From the NCBI GenBank assembly GCA_902490365.1, contig CABUDQ010000041.1, positions 1 through 19,120 on the forward strand: a stretch of DNA of 19,120 bases, written 5' to 3'. This document shows, piece by piece, positions 6,506-15,375 of this stretch. The position numbers were made by a program, and so were the translations under genes. This DNA is from an uncultured Collinsella sp. (GTDB taxonomy: Bacteria; Actinomycetota; Coriobacteriia; Coriobacteriales; Coriobacteriaceae). Within the stretch, counting starts at the first letter, position 1. Every line of letters begins with the position of its first letter. The notes beneath the pieces were generated by a model. That model saw nothing but the letters and a program-made list of their open reading frames with translations. It was not told where the DNA came from and made no database searches.

Positions 6506-7316
6506 AGTGGCGGTACTCGGCGATGATAAAGTCGATATCGGTCTGAAGGGTATCGAGGTTTGCCAGGCGCTCTTTGTCGGCGGGGCGCGTGCGGTAGTAG
6601 TAGGGCGTCATCTGGAACACCGCCTCGATGTCAGCCTGGGTCTGGAGGGTGATGGAAGCTGTCACCCGCTGCGTTCCGACCAGTTTAAGCTCGGTGGTCT
6701 GTGGCAGCTTTTCGTCGTTGAGATATGGCGTGTCGTAGAGCACCTCCTTGAGGCCAAACAGATGCCGAGCACCCGGCACCACGGTGTAGAGCGAGCCCTC
6801 GGGCGCCAGCACGCGGGCAAACTCACGCTCGTTAAAGGGAGCGAAGAGCTCGGTCACCATATCGAAGGCGCCGTCCGCCACGGGGATGTCCTTCATGTTG
6901 GCCACGAAGTAGGTCGCATCGCCGCGCTTGGCAGCCAGGCGCACCATCTCCTTGCCCAAGTCGAACCCGTAAGCATCTACGCCCGATACCGCGCCCATGG
7001 CGCTGGTGTAGTAGCCCTCGCCACAGCAAATGTCGAGCAAGGTCATAGGACCGTTCGCAGACGCAGCACGCCCAGTCGCCCGCTCGCGCACCAGCTCGAC
7101 CATTGCGTCGCGCAACGGCGCGTAGTATCCACGGTTCAGAAAGTCACGACGGCTGCGCGCTTGCGACTTGGGATCGCCCATGGAGTCGCCGCTCTTGGAC
7201 GAGCGCAGCAGATATAGATAGCCCTCGCGCGCACGGTCAAACCGGTGTCCGCCCGCGCATGCAGCACCGCGCTCGTCGTCCACCAACGGTTCATGGCAAA
7301 CGGGACACAACAACAT
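6504..7316 (-). CDS. rlmA: 23S rRNA (guanine-N1)-methyltransferase RlmA family
   Basis: The 270-residue product has the RlmA/RrmA architecture: an N-terminal zinc knuckle with Cys4, Cys7, Cys20 and His24 (CPVC and CAGGH), the FDRAREGYLYLLR strand that follows it in this family, then a Rossmann SAM domain with LLDICCGEG at 92-100, and downstream TYFVANMKDIPVADGAFDMV and ELFAPFNEREFARVLAPEG. The family methylates N1 of G745 or G748 in hairpin 35 of 23S rRNA, next to the peptide exit tunnel; G748 methylation (TlrB type) gives tylosin tolerance in producers. The sequence does not let me choose between the two. AAGGAG lies five bases before ATG 7316. A repeat hairpin covers the stop. Confidence 0.88.
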   Translation of the reverse strand: MLLCPVCHEPLVDDERGAACAGGHRFDRAREGYLYLLRSSKSGDSMGDPKSQARSRRDFLNRGYYAPLRDAMVELVRERATGRAASANGPMTLLDICCGEGYYTSAMGAVSGVDAYGFDLGKEMVRLAAKRGDATYFVANMKDIPVADGAFDMVTELFAPFNEREFARVLAPEGSLYTVVPGARHLFGLKEVLYDTPYLNDEKLPQTTELKLVGTQRVTASITLQTQADIEAVFQMTPYYYRTRPADKERLANLDTLQTDIDFIIAEYRH

Positions 7317-7406
7317 GGCAACTCCTTAGCGCGAACAACACAACGCCCACCATTGTCGCACGCCTTCCCCACCTAGTCATAGAAGAGACAAGGAGTGTCC
7401 CCAGCT

Positions 7407-7439
7407 GCCGACAGAAAAGGAACGTCCCTAAGTGCCGGC
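7407..7439. repeat. Degenerate hairpin (repeat family, copy c)
   Basis: GCCGACA (7407-7413) pairs with TGCCGGC (7433-7439) with one wobble. The loop contains AAGGAACGTCCCT, and a second related core, AAGGAGTGTCCCC, lies just before at 7390-7402. It sits in the divergent gap between rlmA and the MATE gene. Confidence 0.5.
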
Positions 7440-7507
7440 TGGCTGCATTAGGAGTATCATCGTCTGCGCAAATAAGCACGAAAGAGCATATTAGAGATTG
7501 AGAGCGT

Positions 7508-8890
7508 ATGACAGACACCGCATCTAAGCACATTGACATGACCACCGGCTCGCTATGGCGCAATATTCCCCTGTTCGCCTTCCCCGTGGCCGCCACGAGC
7601 ATCTTGGAGCAGCTGTCGAACCTCATCGCCACGGTCATCATCGGTAACTTCTCGGGCGACCAGGGAACCCTCGCCATGGCGGCGGTCGGCTCCAATGTTC
7701 CGCTTACCAGTCTTATGCTCAACCTTTTTATTGGCATGTCGCTTGGCTCCAACGTGGTCATCGCCAACGCTATCGGTCGCAACGATCAGAACATGGTCAA
7801 ACGCGCCGTCCATACCTCGATTTTAATGGCGCTCGTGGGCTTTGTCGTCATCGCACTGGGCGAGATCTTTGCCGAGCCCATGCTCGCTGCGCTCAACGTG
7901 CCTGCCGAGACCATGCCGCTCGCTTCGCTCTACCTGCGCGTCTTTTTGCTCAGCATGCCCTCGATCTTGCTCTACAACTTTGAGGCCGCGATCTTCCGCT
8001 CCGTCGGCATCACCCGCATGCCGCTGCAGGCGCTCGCCGTGTCCACCGTCCTCAACATTGGCCTGGACCTCATCTTTGTCCCCGTGCTCCACTGGGGCGT
8101 CGCGGGCGTCGCCATCGCCACCGCCATCGCCTACACCGTCAGCGCCGCTACGCTCTTTATCCGCCTGCTCAAGACCGACTCCGTCGTCCGCGTCACCCCA
8201 CGCGACTTAGGCTTAGACCCCGTCGCCCTCAAGCGCATCGTCAGAATAGGCCTGCCCGCCGGCATCCAAAGCGCCGTCTTTGCCGTCGCCAACATCATCA
8301 TCCAGTCCGCCATCAACAGCTTGGGCACCGAGGTCATGGCGGCATCGAGCGCTGCCATGAGCCTGGAGTACGTGTGCTACAACCTGCTCAACAGCTTTAG
8401 CCAGGCCTGCACCACCTTTGTGGGACAAAACCACGGTGCCCGCCAAATCGACCGCTGCACCAAGACGCTCAAGGTCTGCCTGGTCGAAGGCGGTATCGTC
8501 GCGCTCACCACCATCGTCATCATCGTAGGCTTGGGACGCGAAATCCTGGCGCTGTTCAACAGCGACCCCAACATCGTCTCGATCGGCTATATCCGCGTGT
8601 GCTCGATCTTCCCTGCCTACGCCTTTAGCATGTTCTACGAAAACATGTCCGGCTACCTGCGCGGCTTTGGCATCTCGCTCATGCCCGCCCTCATCACCAT
8701 GATCTGCGTCTGCGGTATTCGCTTCTATTGGGTATTCTGCGTGTTCCCGCACTTCCGCACCTTTGCGAACATCATGATGGTCTACCCCATCAGCCTGGGC
8801 ACCACGGCGTTCTTTATGGTCGTGGCGGTACTACTCTGCCACCCGGCACGCACCTATCGCGCCGCCCAAGCCAAAGCGACAGCCCGCTAA
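7508..8890 (+). CDS. MATE family multidrug/toxin efflux transporter
   Basis: The 460-residue product is a 12-span membrane protein of the MATE family, which exports cationic drugs and metabolites in exchange for Na+ or H+. Seen: the family start SLWRNIPLFAFPVAATSILEQLSNLIATVIIG, then SLGSNVVIANAIGRND in the loop after the second span, the repeated second half beginning IGLPAGIQSAVFAVANIIIQSAINSLG, and the later FVGQNHGARQIDR loop, giving the expected pseudo-twofold order. The length is typical. The start at 7508 has only a weak GAGAG site; Met11 (7538) is a less likely alternative. It stands alone between rlmA (divergent) and the LysR gene (convergent). The substrate is unknown. Confidence 0.92.
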   Translation: MTDTASKHIDMTTGSLWRNIPLFAFPVAATSILEQLSNLIATVIIGNFSGDQGTLAMAAVGSNVPLTSLMLNLFIGMSLGSNVVIANAIGRNDQNMVKRAVHTSILMALVGFVVIALGEIFAEPMLAALNVPAETMPLASLYLRVFLLSMPSILLYNFEAAIFRSVGITRMPLQALAVSTVLNIGLDLIFVPVLHWGVAGVAIATAIAYTVSAATLFIRLLKTDSVVRVTPRDLGLDPVALKRIVRIGLPAGIQSAVFAVANIIIQSAINSLGTEVMAASSAAMSLEYVCYNLLNSFSQACTTFVGQNHGARQIDRCTKTLKVCLVEGGIVALTTIVIIVGLGREILALFNSDPNIVSIGYIRVCSIFPAYAFSMFYENMSGYLRGFGISLMPALITMICVCGIRFYWVFCVFPHFRTFANIMMVYPISLGTTAFFMVVAVLLCHPARTYRAAQAKATAR

Positions 8891-8917
8891 ACACCGCACT
8901 CAACGCCATGCCAGTCA

Positions 8918-9784
8918 TTAATTGACAATATGCGAGCTCATATAGTCGATAAAGTGCCTCGTGGCGATAGGCATGGTGTCCCAGCTGCGCCAGGCTGCCA
9001 CTACGTCACGCGAGGGAGCGTGCACGATGGGACGCACGCGAATATCGGCCCTCATGCCCTCGACGGTACGGCGATACAGCATACTCACGCCTAGGCCCTC
9101 CTCCACCATCGCCATGATGGTGTAGTCATCGGTCACCTCGCTCGTCACGTGCGGCGACAGCCCATGCGCCGCGAATGCATCGAGCACCAGGCTCTGTTCG
9201 CCCTCATCCAGCAGCACAAACGGCTCGGACGCCAGGTCGGCGAGCGTCACCTTTTCCTTTGCCGTCAGCGGATGCGCGGCCGGCAACAGCGCCACCAACT
9301 CGTCGTGATAGACCACGCGCTTCTCGAGCCCGGCGGTAAATCCGCGCGCCGTAAAGCAAAAGTCAACCACGCCATCGTGCACCCACTGGGCGTTGCGCGT
9401 GTAATCGCCCTGCTTGAGGGTAAAGTGCACGCCCGGATGCAGGGCACCAAAGTCGCGGATCACGCGCGGCAACACGGTGCGGCTCACGTTGGTAAACGTT
9501 GCGATACGAATATCAGTCGAGGAGAGTCCCAGCAATTCCTGGCGCTTGCCCTCAAGCTCGGCCTCGGCAGTTACAATCTGGCGCAGATACGGCAGGTACT
9601 GCTTGCCGTCGCGCGTAAGCGAAACGCCCTGCTTGCCGCGCTCGATAAGCGTGGTACCCAGCTCGCGCTCGAGCGCTTTGACGGCCTGGCTCACCGCGCT
9701 TTGCGTATAGCCCAGCTCATCGGCTGCACCCTTAAGACTGCCGCGATCGACCACCATACAAACAATCTGATACCGCGATGCCAT
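8918..9784 (-). CDS. LysR family transcriptional regulator
   Basis: The 288-residue product has an N-terminal winged helix-turn-helix at about 1-60 (SLKGAADELGYTQSAVSQAVKALERELGTTLIERG) and a periplasmic-binding-type effector domain at about 85-285 (IRIATFTNVSRTVLPRVIRDF, LLDEGEQSLVLDAF, EEGLGVSMLYRR). LysR proteins usually bind the gap to a divergent target gene and activate it when a small ligand binds. Here the divergent neighbour is an EamA/DMT transporter 158 bp away, so that is the likely target. GGAGG lies four bases before the ATG. The ligand is unknown. Confidence 0.92.
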   Translation of the reverse strand: MASRYQIVCMVVDRGSLKGAADELGYTQSAVSQAVKALERELGTTLIERGKQGVSLTRDGKQYLPYLRQIVTAEAELEGKRQELLGLSSTDIRIATFTNVSRTVLPRVIRDFGALHPGVHFTLKQGDYTRNAQWVHDGVVDFCFTARGFTAGLEKRVVYHDELVALLPAAHPLTAKEKVTLADLASEPFVLLDEGEQSLVLDAFAAHGLSPHVTSEVTDDYTIMAMVEEGLGVSMLYRRTVEGMRADIRVRPIVHAPSRDVVAAWRSWDTMPIATRHFIDYMSSHIVN

Positions 9785-9841
9785 CGTACCTCCACATCGA
9801 CGTAGCCGTAAAACGTTTTGCCAGCGCTTTTCCCGCCTACA

Positions 9842-9864
9842 TTAGTATTACTTAATCATACTGA
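9842..9864. promoter_or_regulatory. Candidate LysR operator between LysR and EamA genes
   Basis: AGTAT (9844-9848) and ATACT (9858-9862) form an inverted repeat with 9 bp between arms, extendable to TTAGTAT and ATACTGA with one mismatch, in an AT-rich island of a GC-rich gap. Its position and T-N11-A-like form fit a LysR site; this is inferred. Confidence 0.45.
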
Positions 9865-9942
9865 AGATACATTCGCTTTACTACATCTAAATCTGGGAGC
9901 AGAATCCTTTTTGCGAAACCGTTCTGTAACAAAAGGAGTCCC

Positions 9943-10845
9943 ATGGATCGCAAAAAAGCAATCGCGCTCTCGTTTTCCGTTCCCGTCGCATGGGGCTTTT
10001 CGTACCCCCTCATGAAGATCGGCATGGACAGCATGAACGCCACGAGCATCGTTGCGCTGCGCTGCATCATCGCCTTTGTGGCCTGCCTGCTGCTCTTCCA
10101 CAAGCACGCGCTGCGTATCAACCGTGACGTGATGATTCGCTCCGCCATCATCGGCGCCATCATGGCAACCGAGCTCACCTGCATGTGCCTGGGCTCCAGC
10201 CTCACCTCCGCCTCAACCGCCGGCTTTTTGCAGAGCCTGACGGTCGTAATCGTGCCGTTTGCCAACGCAGCTCTGCTGCGTCGCGCCCCCGAGCGCAAGG
10301 TGCTCATCGGAACTGCCATCGTCACCTGCGGTATGCTGCTGCTCTCGGGCGCCGACTTTACCAGCCTGAATCCCGGCGCGATCATCATGCTGCTCTCGGC
10401 CTTTATCTATGCCGGCCACATTATCGTAGCCAAGCGCTTTGTCGAAGAAGTCGACCCACTGGCCCTGGGTGTTTGGCAGCTGGGCTTTGGCGGCCTGTTC
10501 TCGGGCATCGCCGCGTGCACCTTTGTCGGCTTCACGCTTCCCAGCACGCCCAACGAGATCGTCGTCGTCGTCGCACTCGCACTCATCTGCTCTGCCTATG
10601 GCTTTATCACCCAAACGCTCGTGCAGCCCCACGTGCCCGCCGAGACCACCGGCTTCGCCTTCTCGCTCGAGCCGGTCTGCTCCGCTGTCTTCTCGTTCTT
10701 CCTGGTCGGCGAGGTCCTGAGCCCCATCGCCTTCTTTGGCGCCGCCCTCATCCTCACCGGCGTCATGGTGGCAACCGTCGAGCTTCCGCGCCTACGCGCG
10801 CATGAACAGGCTCGTATGGCAGGAACGCCCGAGCGCGTCTCGTAG
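9943..10845 (+). CDS. EamA/DMT family transporter
   Basis: The 300-residue product is a ten-span drug/metabolite transporter with two EamA repeats: the first starts ALSFSVPVAWGFSYPLMKIG and the second near residue 146 with GAIIMLLSAFIYAGHIIVAKRF. The end of repeat two, FAFSLEPVCSAVFSFFLVGE, is the typical family motif (SLEPV near a Glu in helix nine). These carriers export amino acids, nucleobases or other metabolites; the substrate cannot be read here. AAAGGAG lies four bases upstream of the ATG. The divergent LysR gene probably regulates it. The 3' end is followed after 88 bp by ung. Confidence 0.92.
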   Translation: MDRKKAIALSFSVPVAWGFSYPLMKIGMDSMNATSIVALRCIIAFVACLLLFHKHALRINRDVMIRSAIIGAIMATELTCMCLGSSLTSASTAGFLQSLTVVIVPFANAALLRRAPERKVLIGTAIVTCGMLLLSGADFTSLNPGAIIMLLSAFIYAGHIIVAKRFVEEVDPLALGVWQLGFGGLFSGIAACTFVGFTLPSTPNEIVVVVALALICSAYGFITQTLVQPHVPAETTGFAFSLEPVCSAVFSFFLVGEVLSPIAFFGAALILTGVMVATVELPRLRAHEQARMAGTPERVS

Positions 10846-10933
10846 ACCCCACTCTTCATACAGCCGCGGCATAAAGGCAACCGGTGCGCCTTTACAATAG
10901 ATACCAACAGAGTATCTGCCACAAAGGAGCCCC

Positions 10934-11659
10934 ATGGACACCGCAACTCGCGACCGCAACATAGCAACCTGGTTGGGCGATGCGCCGCAGCCGGTACGTG
11001 ACACGACGAACCAGCTGCTCGAGCGCATCGCCCTTTTGCGTGCCGAGCAGACCATCTACCCGGCACAAGACGACATCCTTAATGCCCTCGCCTACACGCC
11101 GGCCGACCAGGTCAAGGTTGTCATCTTGGGTCAAGATCCCTATCACGGACCCAACCAGGCCATGGGGTTATCGTTCTCGGTCCCCGCGACGCAAACCAAG
11201 TTGCCGCCGAGCCTGCGCAACATCTATAAGGAACTCAAAGCCGATCTGGACTGCCCCTTTCCTGCCACGGGAGACCTAACCCCATGGGCACAACAGGGCG
11301 TCTTGCTCCTTAACACCACGCTCACCGTGCGCGAGCATGCCGCCAATTCGCACGCCAAGCTAGGCTGGAGCACGCTCACCGACTATATTATCGAACGCTG
11401 CTGTCAGCTGCCCCAGCCGGTCGTCTTTTTGGCATGGGGCCGCTTTGCCCAGCAAATGGTTGAGGGCAAGCTCGACGCGATCGGCGCGGGCAAGGCAACC
11501 GGCAAGTTCTGCCTAGCTTCTACGCACCCCTCGCCGCTTTCGGCCAACCGCGCCACGGCAGAACTCCCCGCCTTTATAGGGTCGCGCCCCTTCTCGGCAG
11601 CCAATCGGCTACTCGAACAGCACGGCTCGACCCCCGTCAACTGGACTTGCCTCGGCTAA
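10934..11659 (+). CDS. ung: Uracil-DNA glycosylase, family 1
   Basis: The 241-residue enzyme removes uracil from DNA to start base-excision repair. All family-1 motifs are visible: the water-activating loop GQDPYHG at 66-72 with Asp68, PNQAMGLSFSV after it, LLLNTTLTV with the uracil-binding Asn127, the WGRFAQ strand at 168-173, and the DNA-intercalation loop HPSPLSA at 198-204 with catalytic His198. The length is close to that of the E. coli enzyme. AAAGGAG precedes ATG 10934. A TACAAT box near 10893 may be its -10. A strong bidirectional hairpin at 11674 ends the transcript. Confidence 0.97.
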   Translation: MDTATRDRNIATWLGDAPQPVRDTTNQLLERIALLRAEQTIYPAQDDILNALAYTPADQVKVVILGQDPYHGPNQAMGLSFSVPATQTKLPPSLRNIYKELKADLDCPFPATGDLTPWAQQGVLLLNTTLTVREHAANSHAKLGWSTLTDYIIERCCQLPQPVVFLAWGRFAQQMVEGKLDAIGAGKATGKFCLASTHPSPLSANRATAELPAFIGSRPFSAANRLLEQHGSTPVNWTCLG

Positions 11660-11673
11660 AAATCAATACATCA

Positions 11674-11709
11674 AAAACGCGCCCGACGGATTTCCATCGG
11701 GCGCGTTTT
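11674..11709. terminator. Bidirectional terminator between ung and the SDR gene
   Basis: AAAACGCGCCCGA (11674-11686) pairs with TCGGGCGCGTTTT (11697-11709), a 13-bp perfect stem with A/T tracts on both sides, so it can stop transcripts from either strand. The SDR stop codon begins at the very next base. Confidence 0.92.
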
Positions 11710-12390
11710 CTACTCGGGCCAGATAAACTGGGTGCGGCCGGCCTCGCCGCCATCGATCAGCAGGCTCTGCCCGGTCATAAACCGGTTGGTCACGCCCACA
11801 AAGTAGATCCACTCGGCGATCTCTTGGGCGGTGGCCCAGCGTTTAAGCGGCGTGAGCTCCATAATCTGGTTCCACAGGTGCTCGTCTTCCATCACGCAAC
11901 GGTTGAGCGGCGTGATAACGCCGCCCGGGTCCACACTGTTGGCGATGGCCTGCGGTGCTAGGCGGTTTGCAAGGTTTTTGGTGTAGGCGATAACGCCGCC
12001 CTTGCTGGCGGCATAGGCGGGAAACTCCGATCCCGTATGTCCGCTCGCCGACCCCACATTGACCACGGATTTGATAGCCGCTGTCGGCTTGGCGGCAAGC
12101 CCCTCCCCCACAAAGGCGTAGCGTTCGGTCACGTTGATGGTGCCACACAGGTTGGCGGCAATGTCGTCGGCCGAATCCTGCGTACCGGCAACGTTTACGA
12201 TTACCTGGGGTTCAAGGTCGTCTGGAAACGAGTCCGGTTCGCGGACATCAACGATCAGATGGCGGTAGCGCTCGTGCTCGACCGCCGTCGGCAGCAGGTC
12301 AAAGCCCACGACCTCGTGGCCCTCGTCCAAAAAGCGCTGCACGCACGCGGCTCCGATACCGCCCGAAGCGCCCGTGATCAAAACCCGCAT
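11710..12390 (-). CDS. NAD-type short-chain dehydrogenase/reductase, second gene of the preQ1-leader operon
   Basis: The 226-residue product is a classical SDR oxidoreductase. Seen: TGASGGIG at 6-13, Asp31 at the end of the second strand (favours NAD(H) over NADP(H)), NVAG at 66-69, catalytic Ser114, Tyr126 and Lys130 (YAASK), and DPGG after strand six. Asn86 in the helix before is the usual fourth catalytic residue region. The substrate is unknown; gut Coriobacteriia SDRs include hydroxysteroid dehydrogenases but nothing here identifies one. AAGGAG overlaps the stop of the upstream VUT transporter gene 9 nt away, so the two are almost surely co-transcribed and probably coupled, and share the riboswitch-like leader. 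Confidence 0.88.
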   Translation of the reverse strand: MRVLITGASGGIGAACVQRFLDEGHEVVGFDLLPTAVEHERYRHLIVDVREPDSFPDDLEPQVIVNVAGTQDSADDIAANLCGTINVTERYAFVGEGLAAKPTAAIKSVVNVGSASGHTGSEFPAYAASKGGVIAYTKNLANRLAPQAIANSVDPGGVITPLNRCVMEDEHLWNQIMELTPLKRWATAQEIAEWIYFVGVTNRFMTGQSLLIDGGEAGRTQFIWPE

Positions 12391-12399
12391 ACTTGCTCC

Positions 12400-13122
12400 T
12401 TAGGCGGTTGCGTGGCGCTCGAGGTACTCGGAGCCCACATTCTCGCGCTCCCAGCCGCGCACGACCTTATAGCCCACGGGGCTCAGAAAGACCTCGCACA
12501 GCAGCTCGGCAACAGCGCCGGTCAGCGAGCACATAAGGACCTGCACCCAGGTCCAACCAAAGAACGTGTGGCTCACCACAATGGCAAAGACCAAGTTGTC
12601 GATAAACTGGCCAACACCCGTGGACACATAGGAGCGGAAGGCAAAGCTCGCAAAGTTATTCTTTTTGAGCATACGGCCGAGCGACTGGTTGAGCGTGGAA
12701 TTAACCACGGCAGAAACGAGCATTGCCAGCGAAGAGCCCAGCACCACGTACCAGGTGCCGCCAATGGTGGCGTTAAGGGCAGTGTTGACCTCGATCATGC
12801 CCGTGTCGTAGTAAGCGCCCCACATGCCGGGCGTGAGCGAGCACGCCCAAAAGCACAGGCTCACGGCCAGGTTGACCAGCAGCGCGAGGACAGAGATTTT
12901 GATGGATGCCTTGGCGCCAAAGCGCTTGCAGATCATGTCCTGGCACAAAAACGAAACCCAGCTCACCACAAAGCCGCAATCGAGTGCCAGATACGGCAGG
13001 CTGATAAGCTCTTTGTTGGCCAGCAGGTTCATCATGATGACACTCACGAAAAACAGCGAAACCGTTGCCGCGGGAATGCTCCGCAACAGGACCTTGTAGT
13101 CCTCCATGACCTTCTTGATCAT
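12400..13122 (-). CDS. VUT/YhhQ family queuosine-precursor transporter
   Basis: The 240-residue product is a hydrophobic protein with about six membrane spans: SIPAATVSLFFVSVIMMNLL, then LDCGFVVSWVSFLCQDMICKRFG, ISVLALLVNLAVSLCFWACS, WYVVLGSSLAMLVSAVVNSTL, and the family-typical SYVSTGVGQFIDNLVFAIVV, ending with a charged tail. The family (DUF165, vitamin uptake transporter) includes E. coli YhhQ, which imports the queuosine precursors preQ0 and preQ1. The combination of LANKELISLPYL, an acidic residue before the second span and the GQFIDNLVF motif supports the call. A preQ1-I-like leader directly upstream makes preQ1 or a related base the likely substrate. The SDR gene follows 9 nt downstream. 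Confidence 0.8.
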   Translation of the reverse strand: MIKKVMEDYKVLLRSIPAATVSLFFVSVIMMNLLANKELISLPYLALDCGFVVSWVSFLCQDMICKRFGAKASIKISVLALLVNLAVSLCFWACSLTPGMWGAYYDTGMIEVNTALNATIGGTWYVVLGSSLAMLVSAVVNSTLNQSLGRMLKKNNFASFAFRSYVSTGVGQFIDNLVFAIVVSHTFFGWTWVQVLMCSLTGAVAELLCEVFLSPVGYKVVRGWERENVGSEYLERHATA

Positions 13123-13128
13123 TATGTA

Positions 13129-13178
13129 CTCCTTTGGTTTTAGGTTTAACGAGCAGGATATCGGACCCGAACTGCTCG
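13129..13178 (-). promoter_or_regulatory. PreQ1-I-like riboswitch in the VUT transporter leader
   Basis: On the minus strand CGAGCAG (13178-13172) pairs with CTGCTCG (13156-13150) to give P1. The 15-nt loop starts UUC, as in preQ1-I aptamers, then GGGU, and ends with a C just before the 3' strand of P1, the position that pairs with preQ1 in the T. tengcongensis structure. The A-rich tail UUAAACCUAAAACC supplies ACC for a pseudoknot with the loop GGU, and AAAGGAG follows at once, so ligand binding would hide the ribosome site of the transporter gene. The start codon lies 6 nt further. Recognised by eye; no covariance model was run. Confidence 0.6.
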
Positions 13179-13207
13179 GACGTCACGGGCTTGAGACGAC
13201 GATGGGT

Positions 13208-13236
13208 ATAATAGCCGCTCACACGGCATCAGGCAA
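13208..13236 (-). promoter_or_regulatory. Promoter of the VUT-SDR operon
   Basis: On the minus strand TTGCCT (13236-13231), 17 bp, TATTAT (13213-13208). The start point would fall about 20-25 bp before the P1 helix of the leader. The -35 box abuts the prfC terminator. Confidence 0.6.
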
Positions 13237-13241
13237 GCAAA

Positions 13242-13273
13242 CGGCGCGGCAGCCCCACAGGGCCACCGCGCCG
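13242..13273 (-). terminator. Terminator after prfC
   Basis: CGGCGCGG (13242-13249) pairs with CCGCGCCG (13266-13273), with an inner GCCC/GGGC helix and a 4-nt loop. On the minus strand it is followed by TTTGCTTG. It lies just past the RF3 stop codon at 13279. Confidence 0.75.
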
Positions 13274-13278
13274 ATGCA

Positions 13279-14892
<1,614 letters not shown>

Positions 14893-14939
14893 GCGGATCC
14901 TTTCTTGCATTGAGTGCATTACGTCGTTGTAACCGCACT

Positions 14940-14945
14940 ATTGTA
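14940..14945 (-). promoter_or_regulatory. Candidate -10 box of prfC
   Basis: TACAAT on the minus strand, about 48 bp before the chosen RF3 start. No convincing -35 box is seen at the usual distance. The rest of 14946-15028 shows nothing I can assign. Confidence 0.4.
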
Positions 14946-15028
14946 GCCGCGAAATCCCGCTCTAGGGCACCTATCAGGACAAATTCATCAGCCAAGCTCG
15001 CTGTGTAGTGGGCAGCCGCCTTACGCAC

Positions 15029-15343
15029 TGTCTCAATCTGTAACAGAAAGACGGGTTTTACCGTTCCTGGTGTTACAGATCGAGATAAACGGCTGGGAAG
15101 ACCAGCGCCGTCTCAATCTCCGTCTCAATCTGTAACAGGAGGACGGGTTTTGAGCTTCTACCTGTTACAGATCGAGATAAACGCGCAGGCGGGCGACCAA
15201 TGTCTCAATCTGTAACATCTAGCCACCAAAAACGGGCCTTAGTGTTACAGATTGAGATGAACGAGCAGGAAGGTCGGGACTGTCTCAATCTGTAACAGGT
15301 AGACACCAAAATCGGCTCCAGATGTTACAGATCGAGACAAACG
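15029..15343. repeat. Array of four palindromic units with fixed 25-nt centres
   Basis: Four units each have a left arm TGTCTCAATCTGTAACA and a right arm TGTTACAGATCGAGATAAACG (reverse complement of the left arm in its inner part). Left arms: 15029-15045, 15121-15137, 15201-15217, 15281-15297. Right arms: 15071-15091, 15163-15183, 15243-15263, 15323-15343. Every centre is exactly 25 nt, and units 2-4 are spaced exactly 80 bp apart. The first to second step is 92 bp because of a 12-bp tandem copy of a partial left arm (CGTCTCAATCTC at 15109-15120). Most arms pair with one A/C mismatch; unit 3 pairs perfectly. The array fills most of the 560-bp gap between divergent prfC and the GntR operon. 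It is not a CRISPR: arms alternate in direction and the centres are related. Confidence 0.9.
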
Positions 15344-15375
15344 AACGAAGGGACAGACGGGCCCATATTTTCCTC

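Noticed and set aside
6006..7217. 403-codon open frame on the plus strand
   Set aside because: It crosses the four-span protein in another frame, a terminator and the antisense of rlmA, and its composition is that of a shadow frame.
12037..13143. 368-codon open frame on the plus strand
   Set aside because: It is antisense to the SDR and VUT genes and has no start signal or domain.
15029..15343. CRISPR array
   Set aside because: Repeats alternate in orientation, gaps alternate 25 and 17 nt, the centres are related to each other, and no cas gene is in the window.
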